In this document: positions 45,329 through 53,891 of the stretch, piece after piece
Layout: every line of letters starts with the position of its first letter
How positions within the stretch are numbered: the stretch's first letter is position 1
Assembly: GCF_024029675.1 (NCBI RefSeq)
Contig: NZ_CP097121.1
Location: 496,001-560,000, forward strand
DNA: 64,000 nucleotides
Source: Fructilactobacillus carniphilus
Lineage (GTDB): Bacteria; Bacillota; Bacilli; Lactobacillales; Lactobacillaceae
Direction: 5' to 3'
Notes under the pieces: generated by a model
Told to the model about the DNA's origin: nothing
The model's input: only the letters and a program-made list of their open reading frames with translations
Databases searched by the model: none
Position numbers and translations under genes: made by a program

Positions 45329-46676
45329 GATGATCTCCTTTTGCTTTCATAACCCGTTGCACGTCCGTAACGACAGTTCCATCACTAAAAGCAACCGTCA
45401 ACTGGTCGCCCGGTTTCACCTGAGTGACTGATTTCACTAGTTGCTGCTGGTCATTGTGAACCAGGCTATATCCCCGACTCATAATTTTAAGCGGACTAAG
45501 ATGGTCCAAGGCAGCAACGTTGCCACGGAGTTGTTCTTGTTGTCGTTGTAAATTGGTCGTCATGGCTTGGCGCAAATTTTCGCGTTGGTAAGTTAGTTCT
45601 CGTTGATTTTGCTGAATCAGATTTTGAGGCGAATTAGCTTTCAAATTACTAATTGCTAATGCCAGTTGGTTCTGTCGTTCCGTTAAAATCCGTCGCATTT
45701 CTTGTTGTAAGCGTTCGGTCAATTGGTCCCGTTGCTGAGTGTAAGTTTCGTACAGTCGCTGGGGCTGCTGGAACACGTAAGTTTGACGCAGTTGATCTAA
45801 ACGTTGTTGTTGCAACTTTAAAATGTGATTCATACTGCTTTCCAACGTGGTTTGGGCGGTCCGTAACTGGGATAAAACGTCGCTCAAAACAGGAGTTGCT
45901 AAGACACCAGCCTGAGTAGGGGTCGATGCTCTGACATCTGCAACAAAATCTGCAATCGTGTTGTCCGTTTGGTGCCCCACGGAAGAAATAATCGGAATCT
46001 GACTCGCGTAAATTGCCCGGGCCACAGCTTCCTCGTTAAAGGGCCAAAGATCTTCAATCGAACCCCCACCACGGCCGATGATTAAGGTATCAAAGTCACC
46101 TAATTGATTAACTCGTTCAATTTGAGCTACAATTTCTGCTGCAGCATTTTCACCCTGCACAGCGGCCGGAAACAGCACTACCTGGACCTTGGGATCGCGT
46201 TTCCGGACGGCATCAATAATATCCCTAATCACCGCTCCACTCTGGGAAGTCACAACCGCAATTCGTCGCGGATACTTTGGTAACGGCTGTTTGTGTTCTG
46301 GCGCAAATAACCCCTCTTGATAAAGCTTTTGTTTTAATTGTTCATAGGCTACGTACAGATTTCCGACCCCATCTGGTTCCATGCCTTCCACGTAGATTTG
46401 GTACTGTCCACTGCGCGGAAAGGTCGAAATCCGACCGGTAATTAAAACCTTCATTCCTTCTTCCGGTTCAAACTTGACCTTGGAAAACTGACCCTTCCAC
46501 ATCACGGCACTAATCACCGACTGGTCATCCTTCACACTAAAGTATTGGTGACCCGGACGCTTACGCCAGTTTGAGATTTCCCCCGTCAAGTAGACTCGTT
46601 TTAAGTACGGGTCGCGATCAAATTTTTGTTTAATGTATTGATTTAGAGCCGTAACCGTTAAATATTCCTGTTGCAT
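45315..46676 (-). CDS. xseA: Exodeoxyribonuclease VII large subunit
   Basis: 453 residues. An N-terminal OB fold ([16 protein letters not shown]...[19 protein letters not shown]) is followed by the nuclease domain with [13 protein letters not shown] and [18 protein letters not shown], then a glutamine-rich coiled coil. It degrades single-stranded DNA from both ends. The ATG directly follows the folD stop. Confidence 0.96.
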   Translation of the reverse strand: MQQEYLTVTALNQYIKQKFDRDPYLKRVYLTGEISNWRKRPGHQYFSVKDDQSVISAVMWKGQFSKVKFEPEEGMKVLITGRISTFPRSGQYQIYVEGMEPDGVGNLYVAYEQLKQKLYQEGLFAPEHKQPLPKYPRRIAVVTSQSGAVIRDIIDAVRKRDPKVQVVLFPAAVQGENAAAEIVAQIERVNQLGDFDTLIIGRGGGSIEDLWPFNEEAVARAIYASQIPIISSVGHQTDNTIADFVADVRASTPTQAGVLATPVLSDVLSQLRTAQTTLESSMNHILKLQQQRLDQLRQTYVFQQPQRLYETYTQQRDQLTERLQQEMRRILTERQNQLALAISNLKANSPQNLIQQNQRELTYQRENLRQAMTTNLQRQQEQLRGNVAALDHLSPLKIMSRGYSLVHNDQQQLVKSVTQVKPGDQLTVAFSDGTVVTDVQRVMKAKGDHHANQ

Positions 46677-47528
46677 CTAAAGTCCCCATTCACTCATTTC
46701 TACGGTTTGTTGCATTAAAGTGGCAATCGTCATCGGCCCCACTCCGCCAGGAACTGGCGTAATGCTACCGATGTTCGTGGGGTTGGTTGGATAATCAACG
46801 TCACCGACGAGTTGACCATTTTCGTCTAGATTTTGTCCCACGTCAATTACCGTGGTTTGCGACCGAAAATCAGCATCATTTAACAAATGCGCTTTTCCCA
46901 CCGCTGAAATCACAATGTCTGCAGTTTTGATAAAATCCTGCCGATCACGGGTTTGACTATGTAGAATTGACACCGTAGCTCCAGCATTCAATAGTAAGGC
47001 TGCAAGGGGCTTTCCCACGATCGAACTCTTGCCAATCATGACTACGTTAGCCCCTTTAACTGGGATTTGATTGAATTTTAAGAGGGTCATCACCCCTCGT
47101 GGAGTACAAGCCACGGGATACGGTCCTGGTAAATCCAAGTACAGTTTCCCCACGTTGACCGGATGAAATCCATCAACGTCCTTATTCGGATCAATGGCCG
47201 CAATGACCTTGGTTTCGTCCAGATGGTCGGGTAATGGTGATTGCACCAAAATGGCATTGATTCGTTCATCATGATTTAAGGTAGCAATGATTTCTAACAA
47301 TTCCGCTTCACTGATGTCTTCTGGGAGCTGTTTTAACACGGAGTAAATGCCCAATTTTTGCGCTTGCTTTTCCTTCATGCGCACGTAACGTTCACTGGCT
47401 TGATTATGTCCCACTAATACCACTGCTAATCCCGGAATAATTTCCCGCTGCTTCAACAATTTAACTCGTTGTTTCGTTGCTTCATTGACCGTTTGCGCAG
47501 CTTTGCGCCCATCAATTAATTGGACCAT
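46677..47528 (-). CDS. folD: Methylenetetrahydrofolate dehydrogenase/cyclohydrolase
   Basis: 283 residues. It interconverts 5,10-methylene-, methenyl- and 10-formyl-THF with NADP. Y48 and K52 lie in the catalytic segment SERYVRMKEK, and DVDGFHPVN, PCTPRGVM-type (ACTPRGVMTLL) and VIGKSSIVGKPLA are present. The start at 47528 has GGGGAGTGGAG upstream; a reading from 47609 runs across the nusB terminator. Its 10-formyl product supports fmt. Confidence 0.96.
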   Translation of the reverse strand: MVQLIDGRKAAQTVNEATKQRVKLLKQREIIPGLAVVLVGHNQASERYVRMKEKQAQKLGIYSVLKQLPEDISEAELLEIIATLNHDERINAILVQSPLPDHLDETKVIAAIDPNKDVDGFHPVNVGKLYLDLPGPYPVACTPRGVMTLLKFNQIPVKGANVVMIGKSSIVGKPLAALLLNAGATVSILHSQTRDRQDFIKTADIVISAVGKAHLLNDADFRSQTTVIDVGQNLDENGQLVGDVDYPTNPTNIGSITPVPGGVGPMTIATLMQQTVEMSEWGL

Positions 47529-47589
47529 GCTTCTCCACTCCCCTTTCAAACTTAGTTTTAGTTTAGCATAGATTACCCTAAAATTAAGG

Positions 47590-47624
47590 TAAAAAAAAGT
47601 AGAACCCACTAGCAGGATCCTACT
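47590..47624 (-). terminator. Terminator after nusB
   Basis: Minus strand AGTAGGATCC pairs with GGGTTCTACT (two G-U pairs) around a 7-nt loop, followed by T8. The stem overlaps the nusB stop codon. Confidence 0.85.
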
Positions 47625-48018
47625 CTTTAATTTGATCTAATACAGCATTAACGAAGTTTGTTGACTGTTGATTACTAAACTGTTTCGTTAATTCTAACGC
47701 TTCGTTAATCGCGACTTTACGCGGAACTTCAGTGCTGAATTTAATTTCATACACAGCAATTTGAAGAATAATTAAATCCGCTTTGTTCAATCGCCCTAAC
47801 TTCCACTTGGTCGCTAAATGCGTTTGAATCGTTTCATTAATCTCCGGTTGCTGCTGTTGCACCCCATTTACCAACTCTAAAAAATAAGTTGGAATCGGTT
47901 CGACCTTACCGGCGGTTAATTCGCGAAATAACGTTTCTGGTTGCGTTTCAGCGTTATTTTCCTTAGCGAATAAGGTTTGGAAGGCCAGCACTCGAATCTG
48001 GTGTCGATTAATTTTCAC
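47620..48018 (-). CDS. nusB: Transcription antitermination factor NusB
   Basis: 132 residues with the GTG start. NRHQIRVLAFQTLFAKE is the N-terminal signature, and LIILQIAVYEI and KVAINEALELTKQFS are the C-terminal motifs. GTG 48018 has GGAGAAG about 4 nt upstream; longer ATG readings lie inside yqhY without a ribosome binding site. It overlaps the yqhY end by 11 nt. NusB binds boxA of rRNA operons with S10. Confidence 0.93.
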   Translation of the reverse strand: MKINRHQIRVLAFQTLFAKENNAETQPETLFRELTAGKVEPIPTYFLELVNGVQQQQPEINETIQTHLATKWKLGRLNKADLIILQIAVYEIKFSTEVPRKVAINEALELTKQFSNQQSTNFVNAVLDQIKE

Positions 48019-48445
48019 GGTCTTCTCCATCACTATTGAACAAACTATCAGTATCAACTTTGGGAGTTCGTTCTGGCACAATTCCTTCCACGTGAACGTT
48101 AACTGACTGAGCGTGTAAATCAGTCATCACCAGGATTTGTTGCCGGACTTGTTCTTGAATCTGCAAGGCCACCTTTGGAACAGAAACGCCGTAATCAAAG
48201 TAGACATAGACATCAATATCTAAATCACCCTGTTCACTAAGAACCAGTTTAACCCCTTGAGTTCGTTCTTTTCTACCAAACAAACCCTTAACGCTAGTTG
48301 AAAGGTTACCTTGCATCCGGTTAACCCCTTCAACTTGAATTGCTGCAATCCCAGCAATTACTTCAATCACTTGGGGTGCAATTTTAATTTGACCTAAATC
48401 ATCCTTCTTTGTTGCTAACGTAATAAACTGTTCTTCAGCTGCCAT
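48008..48445 (-). CDS. yqhY: Asp23-family protein YqhY
   Basis: 145 residues. The family core QIKIAPQVIEVIAGIAAIQVEGV, FGRKERTQGVKL and DYGVSVPKVALQIQE is clear. In Bacillus, yqhY follows accBC and is linked to acetyl-CoA carboxylase activity; accBC are not here. The ATG at 48445 has GGGGGGA upstream. Between efp and nusB, the lactobacillar order. Confidence 0.92.
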   Translation of the reverse strand: MAAEEQFITLATKKDDLGQIKIAPQVIEVIAGIAAIQVEGVNRMQGNLSTSVKGLFGRKERTQGVKLVLSEQGDLDIDVYVYFDYGVSVPKVALQIQEQVRQQILVMTDLHAQSVNVHVEGIVPERTPKVDTDSLFNSDGEDREN

Positions 48446-48476
48446 TGCTGTTCCCCCCAAAATTAGTTCTAATTAT

Positions 48477-49040
48477 TTATTTGCCTCGTGAAATGTAAGT
48501 TCCGTCGGTCGTGTTGATGACTAACTTGTCTCCTTGGTTTACAAAAAAAGGAACTTGTAACGTCAAACCAGTAGTCATCGTAGCCGGCTTTGATCCACCA
48601 GAAGCGGTGTCACCCTTGATACCTGGTTCCGTTTCAGCCACTTCCAAGGTAACCGTCTTAGGAACTTCAATTCCAATCGTTTCTCCTTGGTATTGGACGA
48701 TTTGCACTTCCATATTGGGTTGCAAGTATGGCATTGCTGATTCAGCAGCTTCCCGTGGAATCGTAATTTGATCATACGTATCAACGTCCATGAACACTAA
48801 ACCGTTACCATCATCGTACAGGTATTGCATCTTTTTAGTATCGATTTCAGCCTTTTCCACCTTAGCCCCTGATCGGAAAGTTTTTTCCTGAACGGCACCA
48901 GTCCGTAAGTTCTTTAACTTAGTTCGGACAAAGGCTCCCCCTTTACCGGGTTTGACGTGTTGAAAGTCAATAATCTTCCAGATTGCATTGTCCACTTCAA
49001 TTGTTAAACCAGTTTTAAATTTTGCTGTTGAAATTGCCAT
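48477..49040 (-). CDS. efp: Elongation factor P
   Basis: 187 residues, three beta-barrel domains. It relieves stalling at polyproline. The tip loop [12 protein letters not shown] has K33 at the position modified in other bacteria. The gene lies between rpmA and yqhY. AGGATTC-type ribosome binding site precedes the ATG. No pepP-type peptidase gene lies beside it. Confidence 0.97.
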   Translation of the reverse strand: MAISTAKFKTGLTIEVDNAIWKIIDFQHVKPGKGGAFVRTKLKNLRTGAVQEKTFRSGAKVEKAEIDTKKMQYLYDDGNGLVFMDVDTYDQITIPREAAESAMPYLQPNMEVQIVQYQGETIGIEVPKTVTLEVAETEPGIKGDTASGGSKPATMTTGLTLQVPFFVNQGDKLVINTTDGTYISRGK

Positions 49041-49113
49041 AAGAATCCTCCGTTTAATCCATCATTATCATATCAATACTAGCGACCGGGGCGCAAGTAA
49101 AACAGCCGGTCGA

Positions 49114-49143
49114 TAATAAAAAAGGCCCGCCGTAAGCGGGCCT
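49114..49143 (-). terminator. Rho-independent terminator after rpmA
   Basis: A GC-rich 8-bp stem AGGCCCGC/GCGGGCCT with a 5-nt loop and T6 on the minus strand, separating the rplU-prp-rpmA unit from efp. Confidence 0.9.
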
Positions 49144-49154
49144 CGAATCTCTAT

Positions 49155-49451
49155 TTACTTATTAACCGTTTCAGTTGCTGGGTAAACAGAAACTTGACGC
49201 TTATTTCTGCCTAAACGTTCAAACCGAACGACTCCATCAACTAATGCGAATAAAGTATCATCTGAACCACGTTTAACGTTCTTACCTGGGTAAATCCGAG
49301 TTCCACGTTGTCTGTAAATGATTGATCCAGTTGTAACTGATGAACCATCAGCAGCCTTAGTTCCTAACCGACGACCAGCAGAGTCCCGACCGTTTGATGA
49401 AGAACCACCGGTTTTATGGTGAGAGAAAAATTGCAAATCCATTTTAAGCAT
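49155..49451 (-). CDS. rpmA: 50S ribosomal protein L27 with cleavable N-terminus
   Basis: 98 residues. The start [23 protein letters not shown] carries the Bacillota extension; cleavage after FF by Prp exposes the mature SHHKTGGS end that reaches the peptidyl-transferase centre. GGAGGTGG precedes the ATG. Order rplU-prp-rpmA is conserved. Confidence 0.97.
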   Translation of the reverse strand: MLKMDLQFFSHHKTGGSSSNGRDSAGRRLGTKAADGSSVTTGSIIYRQRGTRIYPGKNVKRGSDDTLFALVDGVVRFERLGRNKRQVSVYPATETVNK

Positions 49452-49477
49452 GTGTCATCCACCTCCAAATAAAGAGA

Positions 49478-49798
49478 TTATTCAATTGTTACGAAATCAG
49501 AATACTGATCCGTAATCGCACTAATTCCATTTTCAAAGCTTTGTAATAACGTTTGACCAGCCGCGTTATTCTGTTGCGTTTTCGTTAACGAAACGCTCAG
49601 ATAACCACCATCGGTTTCGTTCTGAGTAATTGCTGGTTGTAATCCAGCAATTTGCTCTAGTCCGTTAACCGTCGTGATTGCTAACGCTGAAACAGCGGCA
49701 CAAACAATGTCATGACCGTATTCTCCCGAATCGGCATGTCCGGATAGTTCAAATCCGGTAATTACATCGTGATTAGTAGCAAAATGAGCCCTAATCAT
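49478..49798 (-). CDS. prp: Ribosomal-processing cysteine protease Prp
   Basis: 106 residues. The catalytic pair H21 (in GFELSGHADSG) and C33 (in HDIVCAAVSAL) matches H22 and C34 of Staphylococcus aureus Prp. It removes the N-terminal extension of L27, whose gene follows 26 nt later. It is 2 nt from rplU. Confidence 0.95.
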   Translation of the reverse strand: MIRAHFATNHDVITGFELSGHADSGEYGHDIVCAAVSALAITTVNGLEQIAGLQPAITQNETDGGYLSVSLTKTQQNNAAGQTLLQSFENGISAITDQYSDFVTIE

Positions 49799-49800
49799 GA

Positions 49801-50109
49801 TTAAGCATTTACTTTTTCAATCTTAACTTTCGTATAAGGTTGACGGTGACCCTTCTTAGATTGGGCCCCCTTCTTTGGCTTGTAACGGAAAATGGTAATC
49901 TTCTTGTTCTTGCCTTGTTTTTCAACTGAGCCTTCTACAGAAGCACCATCAACTAATGGAGTCCCAACCTTAGGATTGTCTCCTCCAACGAAAATAACTT
50001 GGTCAAACGTAACCTTGTCACCTGCTTCAGCATCTAGTTTTTCAACAAAAATACTTTCACCTTCAGCGACTTTGTATTGTTTGCCACCAGTAACGATAAT
50101 TGCGTACAT
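49801..50109 (-). CDS. rplU: 50S ribosomal protein L21
   Basis: 102 residues. [18 protein letters not shown] and [13 protein letters not shown] are diagnostic. GAGGAGG precedes the ATG. It leads rplU-prp-rpmA behind a strong promoter and an L21 leader. Confidence 0.98.
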   Translation of the reverse strand: MYAIIVTGGKQYKVAEGESIFVEKLDAEAGDKVTFDQVIFVGGDNPKVGTPLVDGASVEGSVEKQGKNKKITIFRYKPKKGAQSKKGHRQPYTKVKIEKVNA

Positions 50110-50117
50110 GCAAATGC

Positions 50118-50222
50118 ACCTCCTCTATTAATTGCTTAGACTCGCCAGAGATAAGCGTCGTTTCCGAACTTAATCTACTTACACTGTGCGGTTGTAGCTG
50201 TGGAAGTCCACAAGTACAACAA
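50118..50222 (-). ncRNA. L21 ribosomal protein leader
   Basis: The untranslated leader between promoter and rplU contains the pattern I recall for the Bacillota L21 leader: CTTGTGGACTTCCACAG hairpin, CCGCACAGTGTAAG, CGGAAACGACGCTTATCTCTGGCGAGTCTAAGC, then the ribosome binding site. It is thought to mediate autoregulation. Confidence 0.75.
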
Positions 50223-50226
50223 TGAA

Positions 50227-50255
50227 AGTATAGCGAAGTTTCTCCTCACTGTCAA
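50227..50255 (-). promoter_or_regulatory. Strong promoter of rplU-prp-rpmA
   Basis: TTGACA, 17 bp, TATACT on the minus strand, placed just after the tRNA-Arg terminator. Confidence 0.9.
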
Positions 50256-50261
50256 CCAAAT

Positions 50262-50294
50262 AAAAAAATCACTTCTAAACCGGTAGAAGTGATT
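50262..50294 (-). terminator. Terminator after tRNA-Arg
   Basis: An 11-bp stem AATCACTTCTA/TAGAAGTGATT with a short loop, followed by T6 on the minus strand, 5 nt after the tRNA. Confidence 0.88.
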
Positions 50295-50299
50295 CAGAA

Positions 50300-50373
50300 T
50301 GTCGCAGGAGCGACTCGAACGCTCGACCTACGGTTTAGAAGACCGTTGCTCTATCCAACTGGGCTACTGCGAC
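50300..50373 (-). tRNA. tRNA-Arg (UCU)
   Basis: Minus-strand cloverleaf: acceptor GTCGCAG/CTGCGAC with discriminator A, D-arm GCCCAGTTGGATAGAGC, anticodon stem-loop ACGGT-CTTCTAA-ACCGT giving anticodon TCT, and T-arm with GTTCGAGTC. CCA is not encoded. It reads AGA/AGG arginine codons. Confidence 0.95.
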
Positions 50374-50426
50374 AATATCAACATTAGTAATTATATTGAT
50401 TCTGACCCAGGAAGTCAACGCCCAAT

Positions 50427-50951
50427 TTAGCTTTGAATTTGCTCCTGTAACGCTTGTAATTGTTGTTTAAATTCGGTTTCAAGCCGGTTCAACGTAAAAC
50501 CACAATCAACTAGTGCCCACTTCAAAAATAGCATCCAAGCGTGTTGAAAGGCAGCCTGTTGTTTTTCATAATAACTGGTTAACAGCATCCGTTTTAACAT
50601 CAAATAGAGCGTTGCTTTTTTAGACTGGTCATCGATATCTAACTGCTGCAACTTTTCAAGTTCGTCTGTTTCTGTCTGACAAACTTGGTTCCAGTTCATT
50701 AGATTAGCAAAGAGAAAGAAACTCCGTAAGCACCGTACTACTTGGCTTAGTTGTTGTGACTTGGGTTGCAAACTTGGATTTGCTACGACTCCTGTCTCTA
50801 ATCCAGTGGCCTGGGCCAGACTAGCTAACTGAACATCCAGACTAACTAATGCAGCAGTTTGGTGCCGTGGTTGCGTCCAAATTAACTGTTTTTGCACGTC
50901 TAATTGTTGGTAATAGCTCAGGGTCTCTGTTTGCATGGTTTTAAAGCTCAT
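50427..50951 (-). CDS. Unrecognised helical protein after miaA, faintly like all-alpha dUTPases
   Basis: 174 residues, all-helical, rich in leucine and glutamine. The layout is loosely like dimeric dUTPases (MazG-like): a start YYQQLDVQKQLI, a middle helix RSFFLFANLM and an end AWMLFLKWALVDCGFTLNRLETEFKQQ. The metal-binding E-x-x-E and acidic residues of active dUTPases are not seen, so activity is unlikely. The start at 50951 has GGAGGAG upstream and overlaps the miaA end by 11 nt, so it is co-translated with miaA. Its role is unknown. Confidence 0.7.
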   Translation of the reverse strand: MSFKTMQTETLSYYQQLDVQKQLIWTQPRHQTAALVSLDVQLASLAQATGLETGVVANPSLQPKSQQLSQVVRCLRSFFLFANLMNWNQVCQTETDELEKLQQLDIDDQSKKATLYLMLKRMLLTSYYEKQQAAFQHAWMLFLKWALVDCGFTLNRLETEFKQQLQALQEQIQS

Positions 50952-51867
50952 TCGATCTCCTCCACTTCTGTACTGCTTGTTCAATTTCGGTAATTTGGTC
51001 TTCGTGTTCCACTAAATTATACCAATGAACGTCCATTTGATTCCGAAACCAAGTTAACTGCCGCTTAGCGTAATGTCGCGAGTCCTTTTTAATCTCATTC
51101 ACAGTTGTTGCTAAATCTTGTTTTCCAGCAAAGTACGGCGTAAATTCTCGGTATCCGATTCCCTTTAAAGCCGGTAGATTCGGTCCTTGCTTCCGCAACC
51201 ATTCGTTTTCCGTTAACAGTCCCATTTGCATCATCAGTTCCACCCGCTGATTAATTCGTTGGTAAAGTAGTGATCGCTCGCAATTTAAACCAATTAGATA
51301 GGCATCATACGGATGCGGCTGGTTTTGCTGGTCACTCGGCAATTTGCCCGTCACGCGATAAATCTCTAACGCTCGCATCACTCGCCGGCTATTATGCGCG
51401 TCAATTTTGGCAGCCGCACTAGCATCAAGAGATCGTAGTTGCTGCCAAAGTACCTCTGGTCCGACTTGTGCTAACTCCGCTTCTAACTGGGAACGAACCG
51501 CAGCACTAGAACTGTTATGACCCCCGAGCTGTAATCCCTGCAAGAGCGCCTTTAGGTAGTAGCCAGTTCCGCCAGCGATAATTGGGAGTTTCCCCCGCTG
51601 GTGAATCTCAGTAATTAACGTCTGACAATCCTTGACAAATTGTTGGACCCCGTATTGCTCCTGTACGGTTAGAATATCAATTAGGTGATGGGGAATCAGA
51701 GCTTGTTCTGCTGGGGAAACCTTAGCCGTACCAACGTCTAAATGACGATATATCTGCATGGAGTCTCCCGAAATAATCTCTCCGTTAAATTGTTGGGCAA
51801 GGGAAAGCGCTAAAGCACTTTTCCCCACGGCGGTGGGCCCAACGACCGCTAATACTTTTGGCTTCAT
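50941..51867 (-). CDS. miaA: tRNA dimethylallyltransferase
   Basis: 308 residues. It adds the dimethylallyl group to A37 of tRNAs reading UNN codons, using DMAPP from the mevalonate operon. GPTAVGKSALA is the P-loop at 10-20, then SGDSMQIYRHLDVGTAK and IPIIAGGTGYYLKALLQG-type segments. It is divergent from the small gene at 51966. Confidence 0.96.
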   Translation of the reverse strand: MKPKVLAVVGPTAVGKSALALSLAQQFNGEIISGDSMQIYRHLDVGTAKVSPAEQALIPHHLIDILTVQEQYGVQQFVKDCQTLITEIHQRGKLPIIAGGTGYYLKALLQGLQLGGHNSSSAAVRSQLEAELAQVGPEVLWQQLRSLDASAAAKIDAHNSRRVMRALEIYRVTGKLPSDQQNQPHPYDAYLIGLNCERSLLYQRINQRVELMMQMGLLTENEWLRKQGPNLPALKGIGYREFTPYFAGKQDLATTVNEIKKDSRHYAKRQLTWFRNQMDVHWYNLVEHEDQITEIEQAVQKWRRSNEL

Positions 51868-51965
51868 TTTCTTCTCACTTTATTTGGTTTTAACACTGGA
51901 TATCTTACCGCAATTCGAGCATAATAGACAAGGAAAGAACAGTTATTACGAGGGAGGCACTAAGA

Positions 51966-52142
51966 ATGAATAAATTTGGAAAAGGATTTGCTACTGGTGT
52001 AATCGCGATGTTAGGGATTGCCGCTGGAGCCTTATTCTCATTTAAAAAGACGGTTGTTGAACCAATCGAAAAACAAGAAGAAAAAGCAGATGAAAACCGG
52101 AAAAAGGTTATGCGCAAAGCAGGATCTTCTCACCTTGGTTAA
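51966..52142 (+). CDS. DUF3042-like small membrane protein
   Basis: 58 residues: a short start, one hydrophobic helix (about 8-26, FATGVIAMLGIAAGALFSF), then KKTVVEPIEKQEEKADENRKKVMRK. This resembles the small DUF3042/YtxH-like proteins of lactobacilli. GGGAGG lies 10 nt before the ATG. A terminator follows. Its function is unknown. Confidence 0.85.
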   Translation: MNKFGKGFATGVIAMLGIAAGALFSFKKTVVEPIEKQEEKADENRKKVMRKAGSSHLG

Positions 52143-52150
52143 TTAACCAC

Positions 52151-52179
52151 AGCACTCCTCATTTTAGGAGTGCTTTTTT
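52151..52179 (+). terminator. Terminator after the DUF3042-like gene
   Basis: A 9-bp stem AGCACTCCT/AGGAGTGCT, 6-nt loop, then T5. Confidence 0.88.
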
Positions 52180-52200
52180 GCTGCTTATTTATCGCAAATA

Positions 52201-52240
52201 AAAACACTAGGTAAACTTAGTACTCCTTACCTAGTGTTTT
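52201..52240 (-). terminator. Terminator after the rhodanese-like gene
   Basis: A perfect 14-bp stem AAAACACTAGGTAA/TTACCTAGTGTTTT with a 12-nt loop, ending in a T-rich run on the minus strand. Confidence 0.85.
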
Positions 52241-52244
52241 TAAA

Positions 52245-52658
52245 TTAACCTTTTTTGACTTTACCGTCCCACTTTTGATAACCCTCATTTAAGATGGCCA
52301 ACTTTTGAAATCCCTGTTTATGTAGGAATTTCGCTGCTTGAACACTTAAAACCTTGGTTTGATCATACAGATAAACTGGTAAATCAGGACGAAGTTGTTG
52401 ATACGAAATTTTTAGAGAAGCATATGGAATGTTTCGTGCCCCCAAGATATGCCCAGTTTCAAAGCTCTGTGCTTCACGAAGATCAATCACTTGGGCCTGA
52501 CGAATTCCTGCTTGGAACTGATCTTCAGTCAAGAATTTTGTATATTTCTTGACCTGAAAAATCCGCCAATAACGTACTCCCGCGATAAGCGCGATTACCA
52601 ATAAAATCGCAATTAAAATCATCAATAAAGATGAGGTAAATCCACTTGCACCGATCAT
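52245..52658 (-). CDS. Membrane-anchored rhodanese-like protein without the catalytic cysteine
   Basis: 137 residues. One N-terminal transmembrane helix (about 10-28) is followed by a rhodanese fold: VIDLREAQSFETGHILGARNIPY and LAILNEGYQKWDGKV. In active rhodaneses the loop is V-x-Y-C; here it is VYLYDQ, with D99 at the cysteine position. It is likely non-catalytic, as in other regulatory rhodanese-like proteins such as the YqhL type. It ends the fthC-gluP-yqgQ-glcK run. Confidence 0.85.
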   Translation of the reverse strand: MIGASGFTSSLLMILIAILLVIALIAGVRYWRIFQVKKYTKFLTEDQFQAGIRQAQVIDLREAQSFETGHILGARNIPYASLKISYQQLRPDLPVYLYDQTKVLSVQAAKFLHKQGFQKLAILNEGYQKWDGKVKKG

Positions 52659-52674
52659 AAATCGTCACTCCAGC

Positions 52675-53637
52675 CTATTTAAATTGTAAGGCCATGGATG
52701 CAGCTCCAATTACCCCAGCATCGTTACCTAATTCAGCTAACTTCAATTTGGTTGAATCCCGAATGGATGGGAAGGCGTTTTCTTGGAAGTACTTCGTCGT
52801 TGGCTGTAAGAGAGTGTTCCCCGCATTAGAAACTCCCCCACCAATGACGATGCTAGCGGGGTTCAAAGTATTACCAATGTCTGATAATGCCAACCCCAGG
52901 TAGAAGCAAATCCGGTCAACCACTTGGTTAGCCAAAATGTCACCGTTATCAGCTAAATAGAAAATTAACTTTGAAGTAATTTTCTCATCAGTTTGTTCTA
53001 ATTCTGCTAACCGGGAAGTCCCATGGAATTCCTTAGCCATATCAGCAGCTACCCGAACGATTCCAGTAGCAGAGGCATAGGTTTCTAGGCAACCTTTTTT
53101 ACCACAAGTACATTGATAACCATTCGGCTGCACTGCAATGTGTCCAATTTCACCGGCTCCACCATTGACACCATGTAGAAGCTTACCATTGGCAATGACA
53201 CCACCACCAACTCCAGTTCCCAGGGTCACAAAAACCACGTCTTCTTCCAAACTCCCGGCACCCTTCCAGTATTCCCCTAAAGAGGCCACGTTCGCATCAT
53301 TATCTAAATCAAATGGCAGTCCTAACCCATCTTGAATCTTTTGCCGCACCGGTTGGGTTTTAGCCCAGTTCAAGTTGTATGCTTCGGAAACTGTTCCGTT
53401 TTCACGATCAACTGTTCCGGGAGTTCCCATTCCGATTCCAATAAAGTCAGCAGTAGTTTTTCCTGAGTCTGCGATGTGTTGTTGAATTGATTTAATAATG
53501 TTATCAACAATGTGACTGCCGTTGTCACTAATGTCAGTTAAAATCCGCCATTTTTCTAGAATTTCACCTTGTTGATTTAAAAAGGCCATTTTCGTGGTTG
53601 TTCCACCTAAGTCAATTCCAATTAAGTCCTTTGCCAT
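52675..53637 (-). CDS. glcK: ROK-family glucokinase
   Basis: 320 residues. It phosphorylates glucose with ATP. DLGGTTTKMAF is the N-terminal phosphate loop, GIGMGTPG and GTGVGGGVI are ROK motifs, and the zinc site C-x-C-G-x2-G-C (CTCGKKGC) with a nearby conserved histidine region GEIGH is complete. It overlaps yqgQ by 26 nt. GGAGGA precedes the ATG. Confidence 0.95.
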   Translation of the reverse strand: MAKDLIGIDLGGTTTKMAFLNQQGEILEKWRILTDISDNGSHIVDNIIKSIQQHIADSGKTTADFIGIGMGTPGTVDRENGTVSEAYNLNWAKTQPVRQKIQDGLGLPFDLDNDANVASLGEYWKGAGSLEEDVVFVTLGTGVGGGVIANGKLLHGVNGGAGEIGHIAVQPNGYQCTCGKKGCLETYASATGIVRVAADMAKEFHGTSRLAELEQTDEKITSKLIFYLADNGDILANQVVDRICFYLGLALSDIGNTLNPASIVIGGGVSNAGNTLLQPTTKYFQENAFPSIRDSTKLKLAELGNDAGVIGAASMALQFK

Positions 53638-53863
53638 CTTCTAATCCTCCAGTTGTCTGTTGTTCTTTGACCGCCTCAATTTGATGCTCATGTTTCAAAA
53701 CTAGCTTGGCAGCCATAAAATCTGGCCGAGAAATCACCCGCGCTTCATATAAGTGATCCAACTCTATGGCCATTACTTCAATATCCCAAATTCGCTTACC
53801 CACGTAGACGTAGATTCCAAAGCGCTTTAAGAGCTGTTGAACATCATATAGATTTTTCATCAT
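53612..53863 (-). CDS. yqgQ: YqgQ-family protein (DUF910)
   Basis: 83 residues. The family pattern YDVQQLLKRFGIYVYVGKRIWDIEVMAIELDHLYE is clear. The function is unknown; it accompanies glcK and gluP in Bacillota. It overlaps glcK by 26 nt and lies 28 nt from gluP. GAGGTGA precedes the first of two ATGs. Confidence 0.9.
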   Translation of the reverse strand: MMKNLYDVQQLLKRFGIYVYVGKRIWDIEVMAIELDHLYEARVISRPDFMAAKLVLKHEHQIEAVKEQQTTGGLEDGKGLNWN

Positions 53864-53891
53864 TGGTCACCTCGTTGGTAATAATTACGCC

